Assembly (NCBI GenBank): GCA_026390795.1
Contig: JAPLFG010000003.1
Coordinates: 1,488,001-1,552,000 of the forward strand
Direction: 5' to 3'
DNA: 64,000 bases
Origin: Ignavibacteriales bacterium
GTDB taxonomy: Bacteria; Bacteroidota; Ignavibacteria; Ignavibacteriales; Melioribacteraceae
Positions 17,437 through 26,231 of this stretch are shown in pieces. The stretch's first letter is position 1, and the number at the start of each line of letters is the position of its first letter. The position numbers and the translations under genes were made by a program. A model generated the notes under the pieces. It did no database searches and had not been told where the DNA came from. It was given only the letters and a program-made list of their open reading frames with translations.

Positions 17437-18369
17437 ATGAACAGAGAAAAATTCATAGAACAAGTTTACCTCTATCTATTGGATGAACTTCAAGATAAAG
17501 AAAGAATTGAACTTGAAAATGCGATGATGGAAGAAAATCAGTTAAGAGAAGAATTCGAGAAGATCAAAAATGAATTCACTTTAATTGCGAAGAGTAAACC
17601 GTCCGAAGCCGATGAACGCTTACTGATCAACTCACGTCAGTCATTACTGAGAAAAATCAGACAATCATCAAACGAAACTTCTTTTATGCCGGATTTAATT
17701 GAAAGAGTTAGATTCTACTTCTACCGCAATCATAGTTTGGTTTTGGGCGGAGCCGTTACTTTGATCGCGAGTATTGGAATTGCTTATATGATGTTCTTAA
17801 AAACAGCACAATATCCATCAATTCTAAATAAACAGGCAACCGTCAACACCCCACAAGAGAACACAATTTCCGAGACGAATAATGATAAACAGATGTCAAA
17901 CAACTTTGACTCTCCAAGTTTTGAAAAAAGAAACATTAATAAAAGCGGCTTATATGAATCGCTGATTAAGGCTCTTCTTGAAGGCTCAAACGACGGCATC
18001 AGAATAAAAAGCATTAGCGCAATCTCAAATCAAGTAACAAGTGAAACTTTTAAGCCGGATCTAAAAATTAAGAACGCGTTAATTGCGGCGCTCAAAAAAG
18101 ATAAAAACCCGGCTGTAAGAAGAGAAGCTTTGCTCGCTTTACAAAATTATCCCTTTGATGACCAGATCCGGGATGTAATGCTAAATGTACTTTCAAAGGA
18201 TAAAAATTCCGGAATTCGTGTTGCGGCAATAAATGCGCTGGCTGATTGGAATCATAGGCAGAATATTATAGATGAAGTTTTAAAACAAGAATTAACAAAA
18301 CAATCACAAGTTCAAAAAAATTCGTTTGTTAAAATACGAGCGGCTTCTATTTTGAAGGAGATAGAATAA
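17437..18369 (+). CDS. Putative anti-sigma-like membrane protein with HEAT repeats
   Basis: A protein of 310 residues from the preferred ATG, which has AAAGGAGA 5 nt upstream; an in-frame ATG 21 nt earlier lies in the repeat and lacks a site. The N-terminal 70 residues (REKFIEQVYLYLLDELQDKE) resemble the cytoplasmic part of anti-sigma factors but lack the zinc His/Cys motif. A membrane segment lies at about 102-122 (LVLGGAVTLIASIGIAYMMF). The C-terminal 180-305 region has HEAT-like repeats (NPAVRREALLALQNYPFD, then NSGIRVAAINALADW). Its place directly after the ECF sigma gene suggests it controls that sigma factor; this is inference. Confidence 0.75.
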   Translation: MNREKFIEQVYLYLLDELQDKERIELENAMMEENQLREEFEKIKNEFTLIAKSKPSEADERLLINSRQSLLRKIRQSSNETSFMPDLIERVRFYFYRNHSLVLGGAVTLIASIGIAYMMFLKTAQYPSILNKQATVNTPQENTISETNNDKQMSNNFDSPSFEKRNINKSGLYESLIKALLEGSNDGIRIKSISAISNQVTSETFKPDLKIKNALIAALKKDKNPAVRREALLALQNYPFDDQIRDVMLNVLSKDKNSGIRVAAINALADWNHRQNIIDEVLKQELTKQSQVQKNSFVKIRAASILKEIE

Positions 18370-18370
18370 T

Positions 18371-19522
18371 ATGAAAAGTAAAAAATATTTACTCGCATTT
18401 GCAGCAGTCTTATTACTGACGACAAATATGCTGTATGCAGCCAGCCGGGAAGATGGAAAAACCAAGTCATTCAAAGTCTCCAAAGGCGGAAAATTAAATG
18501 TTGATCTCATGGCTGGCGGAATTATTATACAAACATGGGATAAGGATGAAATACTTATTTCAGTTGAAGGTCTTAGCGACGACACATTTAAAAAACTTGA
18601 AACGGAGATGAAAGGAAACGAACTCTTCGTAAAATTTGATAATGATGAAGACGATACCGAAGATGAAATAACCTTTACATTCACCGTACCGGCAAAGTTT
18701 AATCTTGATCTCAAGACTATGGGCGGAGATGTTTCACTGCAGAACAATGTTGATGGATCTGTGACAATTGATACTTATGGCGGCGAGATTAGTTCAAAGA
18801 ATATAGTTGGTTCTGCTAAAGTTGAAACAAAGGGAGGAGATATTAACCTCAATGAAATAGCCGGTGATTGCGACGTCAATACCTACGGCGGCGATATTTC
18901 GATCGGTTCTATTAACGGTAAAAACGCAAAGGTTTCTACTAACGGCGGGGATATTAAAATTAAAAATTCCAAAGCAGGTGTAAACGCTAAAACTTATGGC
19001 GGCGACATAAATGTTGGTGAATTAGGTGGTGATTCGGATTTGGTAACTTATGGCGGAGATGTAACGGTCAACTTTTCATCGGGAAATCTTAATATGGAAT
19101 CATCAGGTGGCAATTTAATGCTGAATAGCGCCAAAGGAATAATCAAAGCAAAGACAAGCGGCGGAGATATTGATTTTAAAAAAGTGGACGGAAGCGTTGA
19201 TCTAAAAACCATGTCTGGATCAATAGCTATCGGACTTAATCCGGCTGCAAATAGTGAAAGCAAAATCACTACAAATATGGGCTCAATTGATTTAACTCTT
19301 TCTTCATCAGCAAATGTTACGGTGGATGCCCGCATACATGTTCAAGGTGGATGGAAGTACTCAAAAGATGATTATAAAATTCACTCAGATTTTGATTCCC
19401 AATCTTACAATTTAGATGATAAAGCTCGTGATATAGTTGGCATTTACAAGATCAACGGCGGCAGCAGTAAAATTTATTTGAAGTCTGTTAATGATGAGAT
19501 CAAAATTAAAAAAGGTTTATAA
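18371..19522 (+). CDS. DUF4097-type repetitive beta-solenoid exported protein (first copy)
   Basis: A 383-residue exported protein with a signal peptide (about residues 1-24, ending MLYAAS). It is built from about 20-residue repeats centred on GGDI/GGEI, for example TYGGDISIGSINGK and TNGGDIKIKNSK. The pattern is typical of the DUF4097 (adhesin-like) family and predicts a right-handed beta-solenoid. The start lies 1 nt after the stop of the HEAT gene. Function is unknown; members often sit beside ECF sigma/anti-sigma genes and may be part of an envelope stress response. Confidence 0.8.
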   Translation: MKSKKYLLAFAAVLLLTTNMLYAASREDGKTKSFKVSKGGKLNVDLMAGGIIIQTWDKDEILISVEGLSDDTFKKLETEMKGNELFVKFDNDEDDTEDEITFTFTVPAKFNLDLKTMGGDVSLQNNVDGSVTIDTYGGEISSKNIVGSAKVETKGGDINLNEIAGDCDVNTYGGDISIGSINGKNAKVSTNGGDIKIKNSKAGVNAKTYGGDINVGELGGDSDLVTYGGDVTVNFSSGNLNMESSGGNLMLNSAKGIIKAKTSGGDIDFKKVDGSVDLKTMSGSIAIGLNPAANSESKITTNMGSIDLTLSSSANVTVDARIHVQGGWKYSKDDYKIHSDFDSQSYNLDDKARDIVGIYKINGGSSKIYLKSVNDEIKIKKGL

Positions 19523-19537
19523 CTAAAGGAGAAAGAA

Positions 19538-20749
19538 ATGAAAAAGTTTGCAGTAATTATTTTACTAGGAATTTTAGGATTGATTTTTATTGCCGCTGTT
19601 CCGGCGAGCACGAATGTCTTTAAAAATAAAAAAGGTAATTCAGAGAAGAATCTTTCTTCTGACAACAAAGAAATCAAAAAAGAATTTCAAGTTAAAGCCG
19701 GAGGCAAATTAAATTTTGATCTAAAGTCGGGTGCTTCTATTACTGCCGAAGGATGGGATAAAGAACTCGTTAGTGTCGAAGTTCAGCTAAGCGGACGAGA
19801 TGCCGATAATGTGGAATTCGAATTCAGTCAAAGCGGAAATGATGTAAAAGTTGAATCTGACTATAAAGAAAAGAGTAAACACAATAGCACAAATATAAAA
19901 GTGCTGGTTATGATGCCGCGAAAGTATAATATTGAATTTACAACAACAGGTGGCTCTATCAATTTAAAAAAAGCTGAAGGTGAATTTGAAGGAACCACTA
20001 TGGGCGGAGCTATTAGTATGTCCGATCTTAAAGGAACAGCGAAAATGAAAACAATGGGCGGCTCAATTAATGTAGAGAGATGTGATCTTGACGGCAAGGT
20101 TGAAACGATGGGTGGATCAATTGATGTTGATGATCTCATCGGAACTTTAGATTTATCAACTATGGGCGGAAGCATAAAACAAAACAATGTTAGAGGAAGA
20201 AATAATTCATCCGGTAAAGAAATAACAATTTCCACCATGGGCGGATCTATTGAAGTTGATCAAGCGATGAATGGTGCCAAAGTAAAAACTATGGGCGGGC
20301 CAATTACTATTAATAAAGCTGCTAAATTTATTGACGCCGAAACGATGGGCGGCAACATTGAAGTAAAAGAGATCAACGGCTGGATCAAAGCAAAAACAAT
20401 GGGCGGTGATGTTAATGTAAAAATGGTTGGCAATCCAAATGAAGGAAAGAGAGATGTCTCTCTTCAATCGATGGGCGGAGATATTACGCTTACTGTTCCG
20501 GAAGGATTATCAATGGATATTGAAATTGAAATCGCTTATGCAAAAGACAAAAAAGTGAAATCCGATGATGAATTTAACAAGTTAAAAATAGTTAGTGATT
20601 TTCCGGTTAAAGAAGAGAGAACGAAAGAGTGGGATAACTCTAAAGGCTCTCCTAGAAAATATGTTTATGGAACTGGAACGATCAACGGCGGAAAAAATAA
20701 AATCAAGATTAAAACTATCAATGGAAATGTTTACTTGAAAAAAAGCTGA
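19538..20749 (+). CDS. DUF4097-type repetitive beta-solenoid exported protein (second copy)
   Basis: A 403-residue relative of the preceding gene, with an N-terminal membrane anchor or signal (about residues 4-24). It contains ten TMGGSI-like units between about residues 130 and 325 (TTGGSI, TMGGAI, TMGGSI four times, TMGGPI, TMGGNI, TMGGDV, SMGGDI). AAGGAG precedes the ATG 15 nt after the first copy. The tandem arrangement and shared N-terminal template (KAGGKLNFDLKSGA versus KGGKLNVDLMAGG) show an old gene duplication. Binding partner and role are unknown. Confidence 0.8.
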   Translation: MKKFAVIILLGILGLIFIAAVPASTNVFKNKKGNSEKNLSSDNKEIKKEFQVKAGGKLNFDLKSGASITAEGWDKELVSVEVQLSGRDADNVEFEFSQSGNDVKVESDYKEKSKHNSTNIKVLVMMPRKYNIEFTTTGGSINLKKAEGEFEGTTMGGAISMSDLKGTAKMKTMGGSINVERCDLDGKVETMGGSIDVDDLIGTLDLSTMGGSIKQNNVRGRNNSSGKEITISTMGGSIEVDQAMNGAKVKTMGGPITINKAAKFIDAETMGGNIEVKEINGWIKAKTMGGDVNVKMVGNPNEGKRDVSLQSMGGDITLTVPEGLSMDIEIEIAYAKDKKVKSDDEFNKLKIVSDFPVKEERTKEWDNSKGSPRKYVYGTGTINGGKNKIKIKTINGNVYLKKS

Positions 20750-20766
20750 TGCTTAGGAGACGATTG

Positions 20767-21342
20767 ATGAACAAGAGATTATTTCTGATAATTATTTTAT
20801 TTTTTTCCGGATTGATTTACGGTCAAAAATCGGAAATTATTGGTTCCGCACCATCCAAATTGGAAATTGCACCATTGGATGAAAAAGATTCTGCCTACAT
20901 GGATTTGTTAAATATGAAAGATGAAGTAGTACTTTTGGATTTTTGGGCTACATGGTGCAGTCCATGCATACAAGCTTTTCCGCATATGAATGATCTTGTT
21001 GAAAAGTATAAGGACAAAAAGTTAAAAGTAATTTCAATTACGTATGAACCGGAAAGTAAAATTATTCCGCTCTTGAAGAAAAATAGATTGAACACGATTA
21101 TAGCAATGGACAATGATTTCCGCACATTCAGGAAATACAACGCATGGGCAATTCCAAATATCATTTTAATTGGCAGAGATGGAAAAATTTCTGGAAGAAT
21201 TCATCCTAATCAATTGAATGAAAAAGTAATTGATGATCTTCTGAACGGAAGAATTCCCGATGTTGAGCAAACACCGGAAAATTTGTTTAAACCGGATGAA
21301 GCGGAAAAATATTTCAGATCGACGTTGGAAGAGAAAAAGTAA
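20767..21342 (+). CDS. Exported TlpA-like thioredoxin-fold protein
   Basis: A redoxin of 191 residues from the preferred start MNKRLFLIIILFF, which has AGGAG 8 nt upstream. An earlier in-frame ATG overlaps the previous stop codon. A signal peptide ends near residue 19 (GLIYGQ). The redox motif WATWCSPCIQAFPH contains CSPC, and the cis-Pro segment is WAIPNIILIGRDGK. It closes the sigma/DUF4097 group and is followed by a strong terminator. It probably reduces or monitors extracytoplasmic thiols; its target is unknown. Confidence 0.87.
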   Translation: MNKRLFLIIILFFSGLIYGQKSEIIGSAPSKLEIAPLDEKDSAYMDLLNMKDEVVLLDFWATWCSPCIQAFPHMNDLVEKYKDKKLKVISITYEPESKIIPLLKKNRLNTIIAMDNDFRTFRKYNAWAIPNIILIGRDGKISGRIHPNQLNEKVIDDLLNGRIPDVEQTPENLFKPDEAEKYFRSTLEEKK

Positions 21343-21363
21343 TTTCTTATTAATGCTAAAATT

Positions 21364-21402
21364 AAAAACCCGGTCCGGAATAAACCGAAGCGGGTTTTTT
21401 AT
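21364..21402 (+). terminator. Rho-independent terminator after the sigma/DUF4097 operon
   Basis: AAAAACCCG (21364-21372) pairs with CGGGTTTTT (21391-21399) around an 18-nt loop that itself can fold (GGTCCGGAATAAACC), followed by further T. It ends the rightward operon just before the leftward anti-sigma gene and may serve both directions. Confidence 0.8.
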
Positions 21403-21426
21403 TATACGGAAACAATTAATTATTGG

Positions 21427-21675
21427 TCAATCACCCTGCCGGTCGCTTAATCCCAAGCAATCCATTAATCTATTGTGTGCATCTTCAGAGACTGTAACGT
21501 TGTATTTTTTATAAAACTCGATTGTTGTTTCCACAGATTTGAAATAATGTTTGCAGCTCTCACAATTTTCTAGATGAGCTTTAATTGAAACGCACTTTGA
21601 CGAATTTAATTCCTCGCCAAGATTATCGCAGATGTGCGCCATCACATCTTTACAGATAGGTTTATTCTCGCTCAT
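21427..21675 (-). CDS. Zinc-binding anti-sigma factor (zf-HC2 type)
   Basis: A small soluble protein (82 residues from MSENKP; an alternative start 15 nt earlier gives 87). It has the ZAS zinc motif, H-x3-C-x2-C in AHLENCESCKHYF, preceded by a Cys in the first helix (PICKDVMAH). There is no membrane segment, so it would be a cytoplasmic anti-sigma. It overlaps the 3' end of the ECF sigma gene, a coupling that usually keeps sigma and anti-sigma in balance. GAGAG lies 8 nt before the chosen start. Confidence 0.85.
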   Translation of the reverse strand: MSENKPICKDVMAHICDNLGEELNSSKCVSIKAHLENCESCKHYFKSVETTIEFYKKYNVTVSEDAHNRLMDCLGLSDRQGD

Positions 21676-22231
21676 ATTTAAATCTCTCATTTAATTCATC
21701 TCTTAAAAATGCTCTCGCCCTGTGCAGGCGCGATTTTACAGCCGGAATTGACAACTCTACCATTTTTGCCGTTTCTTCAGTTGATAATCCTTCAACATCC
21801 CGAAGCATAAATACAATTCTGTAATCGGCTGGAAGTTTTTCAATTGCCTTATCTAAAATGGCTTTCAATTCATTGCTTTCTGCAACTTTATCGGGAGTCA
21901 CTTTCCAATCGGCAATGCTTTTTTCGTCGATTTTAGCATCTTCATCCTCAAATGAAGCAAATTCATATTTACCGGCTGAACGCGCAAGCATTAGACAATG
22001 ATTCGAAACAACACGGTAGAGCCATGTAGAAAGTTTCGATTCTCCGCTGAACTGTTTTATATTTTTCACCATGCTCAAAAATGTTTCCTGCATGGTATTT
22101 TCTGCTTTTTCTTTATTCCTGCAAATCTTAAAAGAGAAATTGAAAACAGTTTGTTCGTAAAGTTTTACAAGCTCGGTCAAAGCTTTTTTGTCACCGTGTT
22201 GAGCTTGTTCAATAAGTTTTAGTTCGTCCAT
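21662..22231 (-). CDS. ECF-type RNA polymerase sigma factor
   Basis: A 189-residue RpoE-like sigma factor. Region 2 is visible at MQETFLSMVKNIKQFSGESKLSTWLYRV and region 4 at KLPADYRIVFMLRDVEGLSTEETAKMVELSIPAVKSRLHRAR (opening near residue 130). It is followed, with overlap, by the soluble zinc anti-sigma gene. It is a different sigma factor from the one at 16773-17354. The two modules converge on the terminator near 21.38 kb. Confidence 0.94.
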   Translation of the reverse strand: MDELKLIEQAQHGDKKALTELVKLYEQTVFNFSFKICRNKEKAENTMQETFLSMVKNIKQFSGESKLSTWLYRVVSNHCLMLARSAGKYEFASFEDEDAKIDEKSIADWKVTPDKVAESNELKAILDKAIEKLPADYRIVFMLRDVEGLSTEETAKMVELSIPAVKSRLHRARAFLRDELNERFKYERE

Positions 22232-22245
22232 ATCATTTGATGCTT

Positions 22246-22878
22246 TTATTTTAGTTGAGATTCACCTTTTGTATCTAAACTGCGCCATAAATAAAGACTT
22301 GCAACCGAGCAGTATGGATGCCAACCGTTGTTTTTAGCGATTGAATGGATTGTTTTATCTTCCGGTAATTTTTTCAAGCGGTAATTTACCATTATAGACT
22401 TACGAATACCAAGATCGCCAACAGGAAGAACATTCAACCTTCCCAGAGTAAAAATTAAAAACATGTGGGATGTCCAAATTCCGATTCCTTTTACTTTTGT
22501 AAGTTCTGCGATGATTTCGTCATCCGACATTTTTGAAAAACCTTTTAATTTTAGTTCGCCGGAAATAATTTTTTGCGAAAGATCTTTTACATATTTCACC
22601 TTCGAATTTGATAATCCAACCGAACGCAATACCAGGTCATCTGTTTGTAGAACTAGATCCGGTAAAGGATTATTGTTGAAAAGATTTAAAAACCTTTTCT
22701 CAATTGAAGCCGCTGCATAGACGGATAATTGCTGCCCGATAATAGAACAGAGCAGCAATTCAAAATATTTCTTATGACTTGTTAAATTGATAATGCCAAA
22801 GTTTTTTATTATTGTTGAGAGCACCTTATCGTGTTTGGAAAGGTGTTTGACGGCAAGAGCTATTTCGCTTTTGGGCAT
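22246..22878 (-). CDS. DNA-3-methyladenine glycosylase, AlkA-like (HhH-GPD)
   Basis: A 210-residue base-excision glycosylase of the HhH-GPD superfamily, removing alkylated purines. Visible motifs are the helical core LLLCSIIGQQLSVYAAASI, the helix-hairpin-helix LTKVKGIGIWTSHMFLIF, and the catalytic Asp in LPVGDLGIRK. It lacks the N-terminal extra domain of E. coli AlkA, as many bacterial DNA-3-methyladenine glycosylase II proteins do. No iron-sulfur cluster cysteines follow, which argues against MutY or Nth. It ends 14 nt before the sigma gene start and may be co-transcribed with it. Confidence 0.9.
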   Translation of the reverse strand: MPKSEIALAVKHLSKHDKVLSTIIKNFGIINLTSHKKYFELLLCSIIGQQLSVYAAASIEKRFLNLFNNNPLPDLVLQTDDLVLRSVGLSNSKVKYVKDLSQKIISGELKLKGFSKMSDDEIIAELTKVKGIGIWTSHMFLIFTLGRLNVLPVGDLGIRKSIMVNYRLKKLPEDKTIHSIAKNNGWHPYCSVASLYLWRSLDTKGESQLK

Positions 22879-22904
22879 AAATTACCTCAATAAATATCCG
22901 ATAA

Positions 22905-25268
22905 ATGGAAAATCAATTATTAATAACATTAAGCCGTAACAAATTACTTAAAAACGCCGATATATCGAAAATTAGCATGACCGGTGTGCGTGGACGGCTA
23001 ATAACTATCGGAGAAGGAGAAATTCTCTACCGCGAAGGTGATATTGCCGATATAATTTATCTTATTACGAGCGGAGAGATAAATATTCTAAAGAAACGTC
23101 TGCTTGGAAAAACGAAATCATTTATCTTTAGCGAAAATGATTTCTTTGGTCACGAAGAATTTTTTGAGGAGACTGCGCGCACATCAACTGCTGTAGCGTT
23201 AAGAGATTCTTATTTGATAGCATTATCCCGTGAAGAAATTGAAGCATTGATTCAACAGGACGATGAAATTCTGATCAATCTGCGCGAGCCCGTTGCCGAA
23301 ATAGATGAAGAAATGCTCTCTGCAAATAATGTTGCCCGCAACTCATCAGATCAAATAAAAAATGCGGAACCTTCTCCATCGTCAGATTTACACTGGACTT
23401 CGACAGCCGAAACTAAATCAAACAATATAATCGAATCTTCAAAAGACGAAGAACCAAATCCTCAAGAATTTTTTAAATCAATCGCAGATATTTCAAGAAC
23501 TAAGGAAGAAAATATTATTCATCCGATTGATAATTTTACATCAAGCACAGAATTAACCCCGGCGCCGATAAAAGAATTTACCTTTGATGAGAACGCATTC
23601 TTGAATGAAGACGGAATTCCTAAAGCGGATGTTGAATTACCGGAAGAACCGACAAATGCGAGAATTACCCGTCCAACAACTGAATTAAATGATGCGCTAT
23701 TTAATATCTTAAGCGGAAATACATCCTCATTTGAGCCAAGCAAAAAGATAAACGATTCGAAACCGGAAGTAAAAGAAAGCGATGATGCATTTTTTCAAAG
23801 TTTTGGATTAAAAGACGAACCAATCGTTTCCAGGAAACCATTAACCGGTGAAATACCTCCGCAGAATGAAATCCCAATTCTTGAAGTGGAACAATCTATT
23901 CCGGAATTACATGAAGAAGAAATCGCCGAACCGGAAGCTCCAATCACAATTGAAGATTTCGGACCTGAAACTGTTTTTGGTGAAGAAGAAAAAATTATTG
24001 AAGAGATTAAGAAGCCGGAAGTTTCTGAAGAAGTGTTTAACCAACCGCCCTTCCAAGTAAATTCGTCCATGTTTGATTCACAAATGGAGGAAGAGATGAA
24101 TGCCGACGAACTTCAAATGATTATAAAAGCCGCAGAACTTGTTAATTCAACCATTCATGTTGATGAAGTATTAAAAAATATTATCGATGTAGCAAAAGAT
24201 CTGACTCACTCAGACCGCGGCACGCTCTACCTAGTTGATAATGAAAAAGGTGAACTCTGGTCGCTGATAACACTCGGTGATGAGATGCGAGAAATCCGTT
24301 TGAAAATTGGCGAGGGGCTAGCCGGGTTTGTTGCAAAAAGCGGTGAAACAATTAACATAAAGGATGTTCGTAAAGATTCCCGGTTCAAAGCGGATTTTGA
24401 CCGTGAAAGCGGTTATACAACTAAAAATATGATCTGCTTCCCGATCAAAAATAACAAGGGTAATATAGTTGGCGTTCTTCAGCTTCTTAACAGCGCTAAC
24501 GGCGAATTCACAAAACGTGATGAAGAATTTTTAGCGGCACTTTCAATTCATTCCGCCATTGCACTTAACAATGCGGAATTAGTTGAAAAACTTTTGCAAG
24601 GAGAAAGAGTTCATTCACTTGGAAAAATGGCAAACTTTTTAATTCAGGATATTAAGAAACCGGTCTTAGTGAGTAAAAGATATGCCGAGCATTTGCGAAC
24701 TAAATCGTTACCGCCGGATGCTGTTCAGGTTCTTGATATGCTGCTCGACCAACTGAATCAAGTTGCGGATTTGGTTCAAACTACTTCAAGCTATTCCGAA
24801 GGGAAACCAATATTACGAATGTTGAATGTGAGTCTTAATAGCACACTTAGCGATTATGCTTCACGAGTTGAGCAATTAGTTGGAAGCCGTAATTGCCAAA
24901 TACAAAATGAATTTGATAAGGATGTTACGGTTAAGCTTGATGTAAAAGAATTTTTCCAGACATATCAGCATATAGTTAAAAATGCTTGCGACGCAATGCC
25001 GGATGGAGGTAAAATTATTATCTCAACAAAACGGGCAGACAAAAAAGTTGAAATTTCTTTTAAAGACAACGGACTTGGCATTTCCGATGGCTTCAAAGAG
25101 AAAATTTTTGAACCGTTTATGACTCTAGGTAAAAAAGAGGGCACCGGATTAGGTCTTGCGATAACTAAAAAAATTATTGAAGCCCACGACGGTACAATAA
25201 ACGTCCAAAGCGCACTCGGTGAAGGCGCTACATTTATGATTACACTTCCGATCGCTTCGGCATTTTAA
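22905..25268 (+). CDS. Cyclic-nucleotide-binding / GAF / HATPase signalling protein with altered phospho-acceptor site
   Basis: A 787-residue cytoplasmic signalling protein. Residues about 15-130 form a cyclic-nucleotide-binding domain (GEGEILYREGDIADIIYLI). A long acidic, probably disordered linker runs from about 140 to 395. A GAF domain follows (about 410-565, TLYLVDNEKGELWSL), then a kinase-like core with N box HIVKNACDAMP, FKDNGLGI and GTGLGLAITKKI. In the dimerisation helix, where HisKA proteins have His, the sequence is FLIQDIKKPV: Gln replaces the phospho-acceptor. It may therefore bind ATP without classic autophosphorylation, or phosphorylate elsewhere. It is a single gene, divergent from the glycosylase. 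Confidence 0.88.
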   Translation: MENQLLITLSRNKLLKNADISKISMTGVRGRLITIGEGEILYREGDIADIIYLITSGEINILKKRLLGKTKSFIFSENDFFGHEEFFEETARTSTAVALRDSYLIALSREEIEALIQQDDEILINLREPVAEIDEEMLSANNVARNSSDQIKNAEPSPSSDLHWTSTAETKSNNIIESSKDEEPNPQEFFKSIADISRTKEENIIHPIDNFTSSTELTPAPIKEFTFDENAFLNEDGIPKADVELPEEPTNARITRPTTELNDALFNILSGNTSSFEPSKKINDSKPEVKESDDAFFQSFGLKDEPIVSRKPLTGEIPPQNEIPILEVEQSIPELHEEEIAEPEAPITIEDFGPETVFGEEEKIIEEIKKPEVSEEVFNQPPFQVNSSMFDSQMEEEMNADELQMIIKAAELVNSTIHVDEVLKNIIDVAKDLTHSDRGTLYLVDNEKGELWSLITLGDEMREIRLKIGEGLAGFVAKSGETINIKDVRKDSRFKADFDRESGYTTKNMICFPIKNNKGNIVGVLQLLNSANGEFTKRDEEFLAALSIHSAIALNNAELVEKLLQGERVHSLGKMANFLIQDIKKPVLVSKRYAEHLRTKSLPPDAVQVLDMLLDQLNQVADLVQTTSSYSEGKPILRMLNVSLNSTLSDYASRVEQLVGSRNCQIQNEFDKDVTVKLDVKEFFQTYQHIVKNACDAMPDGGKIIISTKRADKKVEISFKDNGLGISDGFKEKIFEPFMTLGKKEGTGLGLAITKKIIEAHDGTINVQSALGEGATFMITLPIASAF

Positions 25269-25325
25269 TCATTTTTGCCGGTGAATAAATGAGAGCGGTC
25301 AACAATCCGGCTTCGATTATAATTT

Positions 25326-26231
25326 ATGCAGAATAATTTAATTACCATTCTTGGTCCTACCGCCGTTGGCAAAACATTTCTCGGTGCCTCGCTTGCTGAT
25401 TATTTTGGAGGAGAGATAATTTCTGCCGATTCGCGCCAGGTCTATAAAGGAATGGATATCGGTACCGGAAAGGATTTAAGCGATTATATTATTAATGGAA
25501 AAACAGTCCCATATCATTTGGTTGATGTAATCGAGCCGGAAGACGAGTTTAATTTATTTCTCTTCAATAAACAGTTCTATCAAATATTTAATGAAATTAC
25601 TTCGCGAATGAAAATTCCTTTTCTTGTCGGCGGAACCGGTTTGTATCTTCATTCTATTCTGAAGAACTATAGCCTAAATAAGGTTGAGTTTGACGATGAG
25701 CGTTATTCGGAAATGAGCGATCTTTCAATCGAACAATTGACTACAATTTTAAAAAATCTGAGTCCGTCTTTGCATAATACAACAGACTTGCTTATTAAAG
25801 ATCGAGTGATACGCGCAATCATGATTGCTGAATCCGAAACCAACAACAAAATAAAAAGCCCGGAGATCAATTCCTTAATAATTGGGGTTAGGCTTGAAAG
25901 GGAAGAAATAAAAAAGAGAATAACCGCCCGCTTAAAGCGCCGGTTAGAAAACGGGATGATTGAAGAAGTTAAACGGCTGATTGATGCGGGACTCTCTTTT
26001 GATCGGCTCGATTTGTTCGGACTTGAGTATAAATTTCTGGGAAGATATTTAAAGGGAGAATTGAACTATAACGATATGTTTCAAAAGCTTAACAGTGCAA
26101 TTCATAGTTTTGCCAAAAGGCAGATGACGTGGTTTAGAAAGATGGAAAGAGAGGGAGTTAAAATTAATTGGATTGACGGACCCGACTATGAAGCTGCTAA
26201 ACAAATCATTTCTCAAAATTACTTTTCATGA
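25326..26231 (+). CDS. miaA: tRNA dimethylallyltransferase MiaA
   Basis: MiaA adds a dimethylallyl group to A37 of tRNAs reading UNN codons. The 301-residue protein has the P-loop ILGPTAVGKTFLGA (about residues 8-21), the DSRQVYKGMDIGTGK block (35-49), and VGGTGLYLHSIL. The tail FAKRQMTWFRKM is the typical tRNA-contact segment. The downstream glycosyltransferase start overlaps its stop by 4 nt. Confidence 0.96.
   Translation: MQNNLITILGPTAVGKTFLGASLADYFGGEIISADSRQVYKGMDIGTGKDLSDYIINGKTVPYHLVDVIEPEDEFNLFLFNKQFYQIFNEITSRMKIPFLVGGTGLYLHSILKNYSLNKVEFDDERYSEMSDLSIEQLTTILKNLSPSLHNTTDLLIKDRVIRAIMIAESETNNKIKSPEINSLIIGVRLEREEIKKRITARLKRRLENGMIEEVKRLIDAGLSFDRLDLFGLEYKFLGRYLKGELNYNDMFQKLNSAIHSFAKRQMTWFRKMEREGVKINWIDGPDYEAAKQIISQNYFS

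Noticed and set aside
18740-20500. Regular DNA repeats around GGCGG, considered as a CRISPR-like or tandem array
   Set aside because: They are codons for the GGDI/TMGGSI protein repeats, in frame, with variable spacers inside two coding genes.
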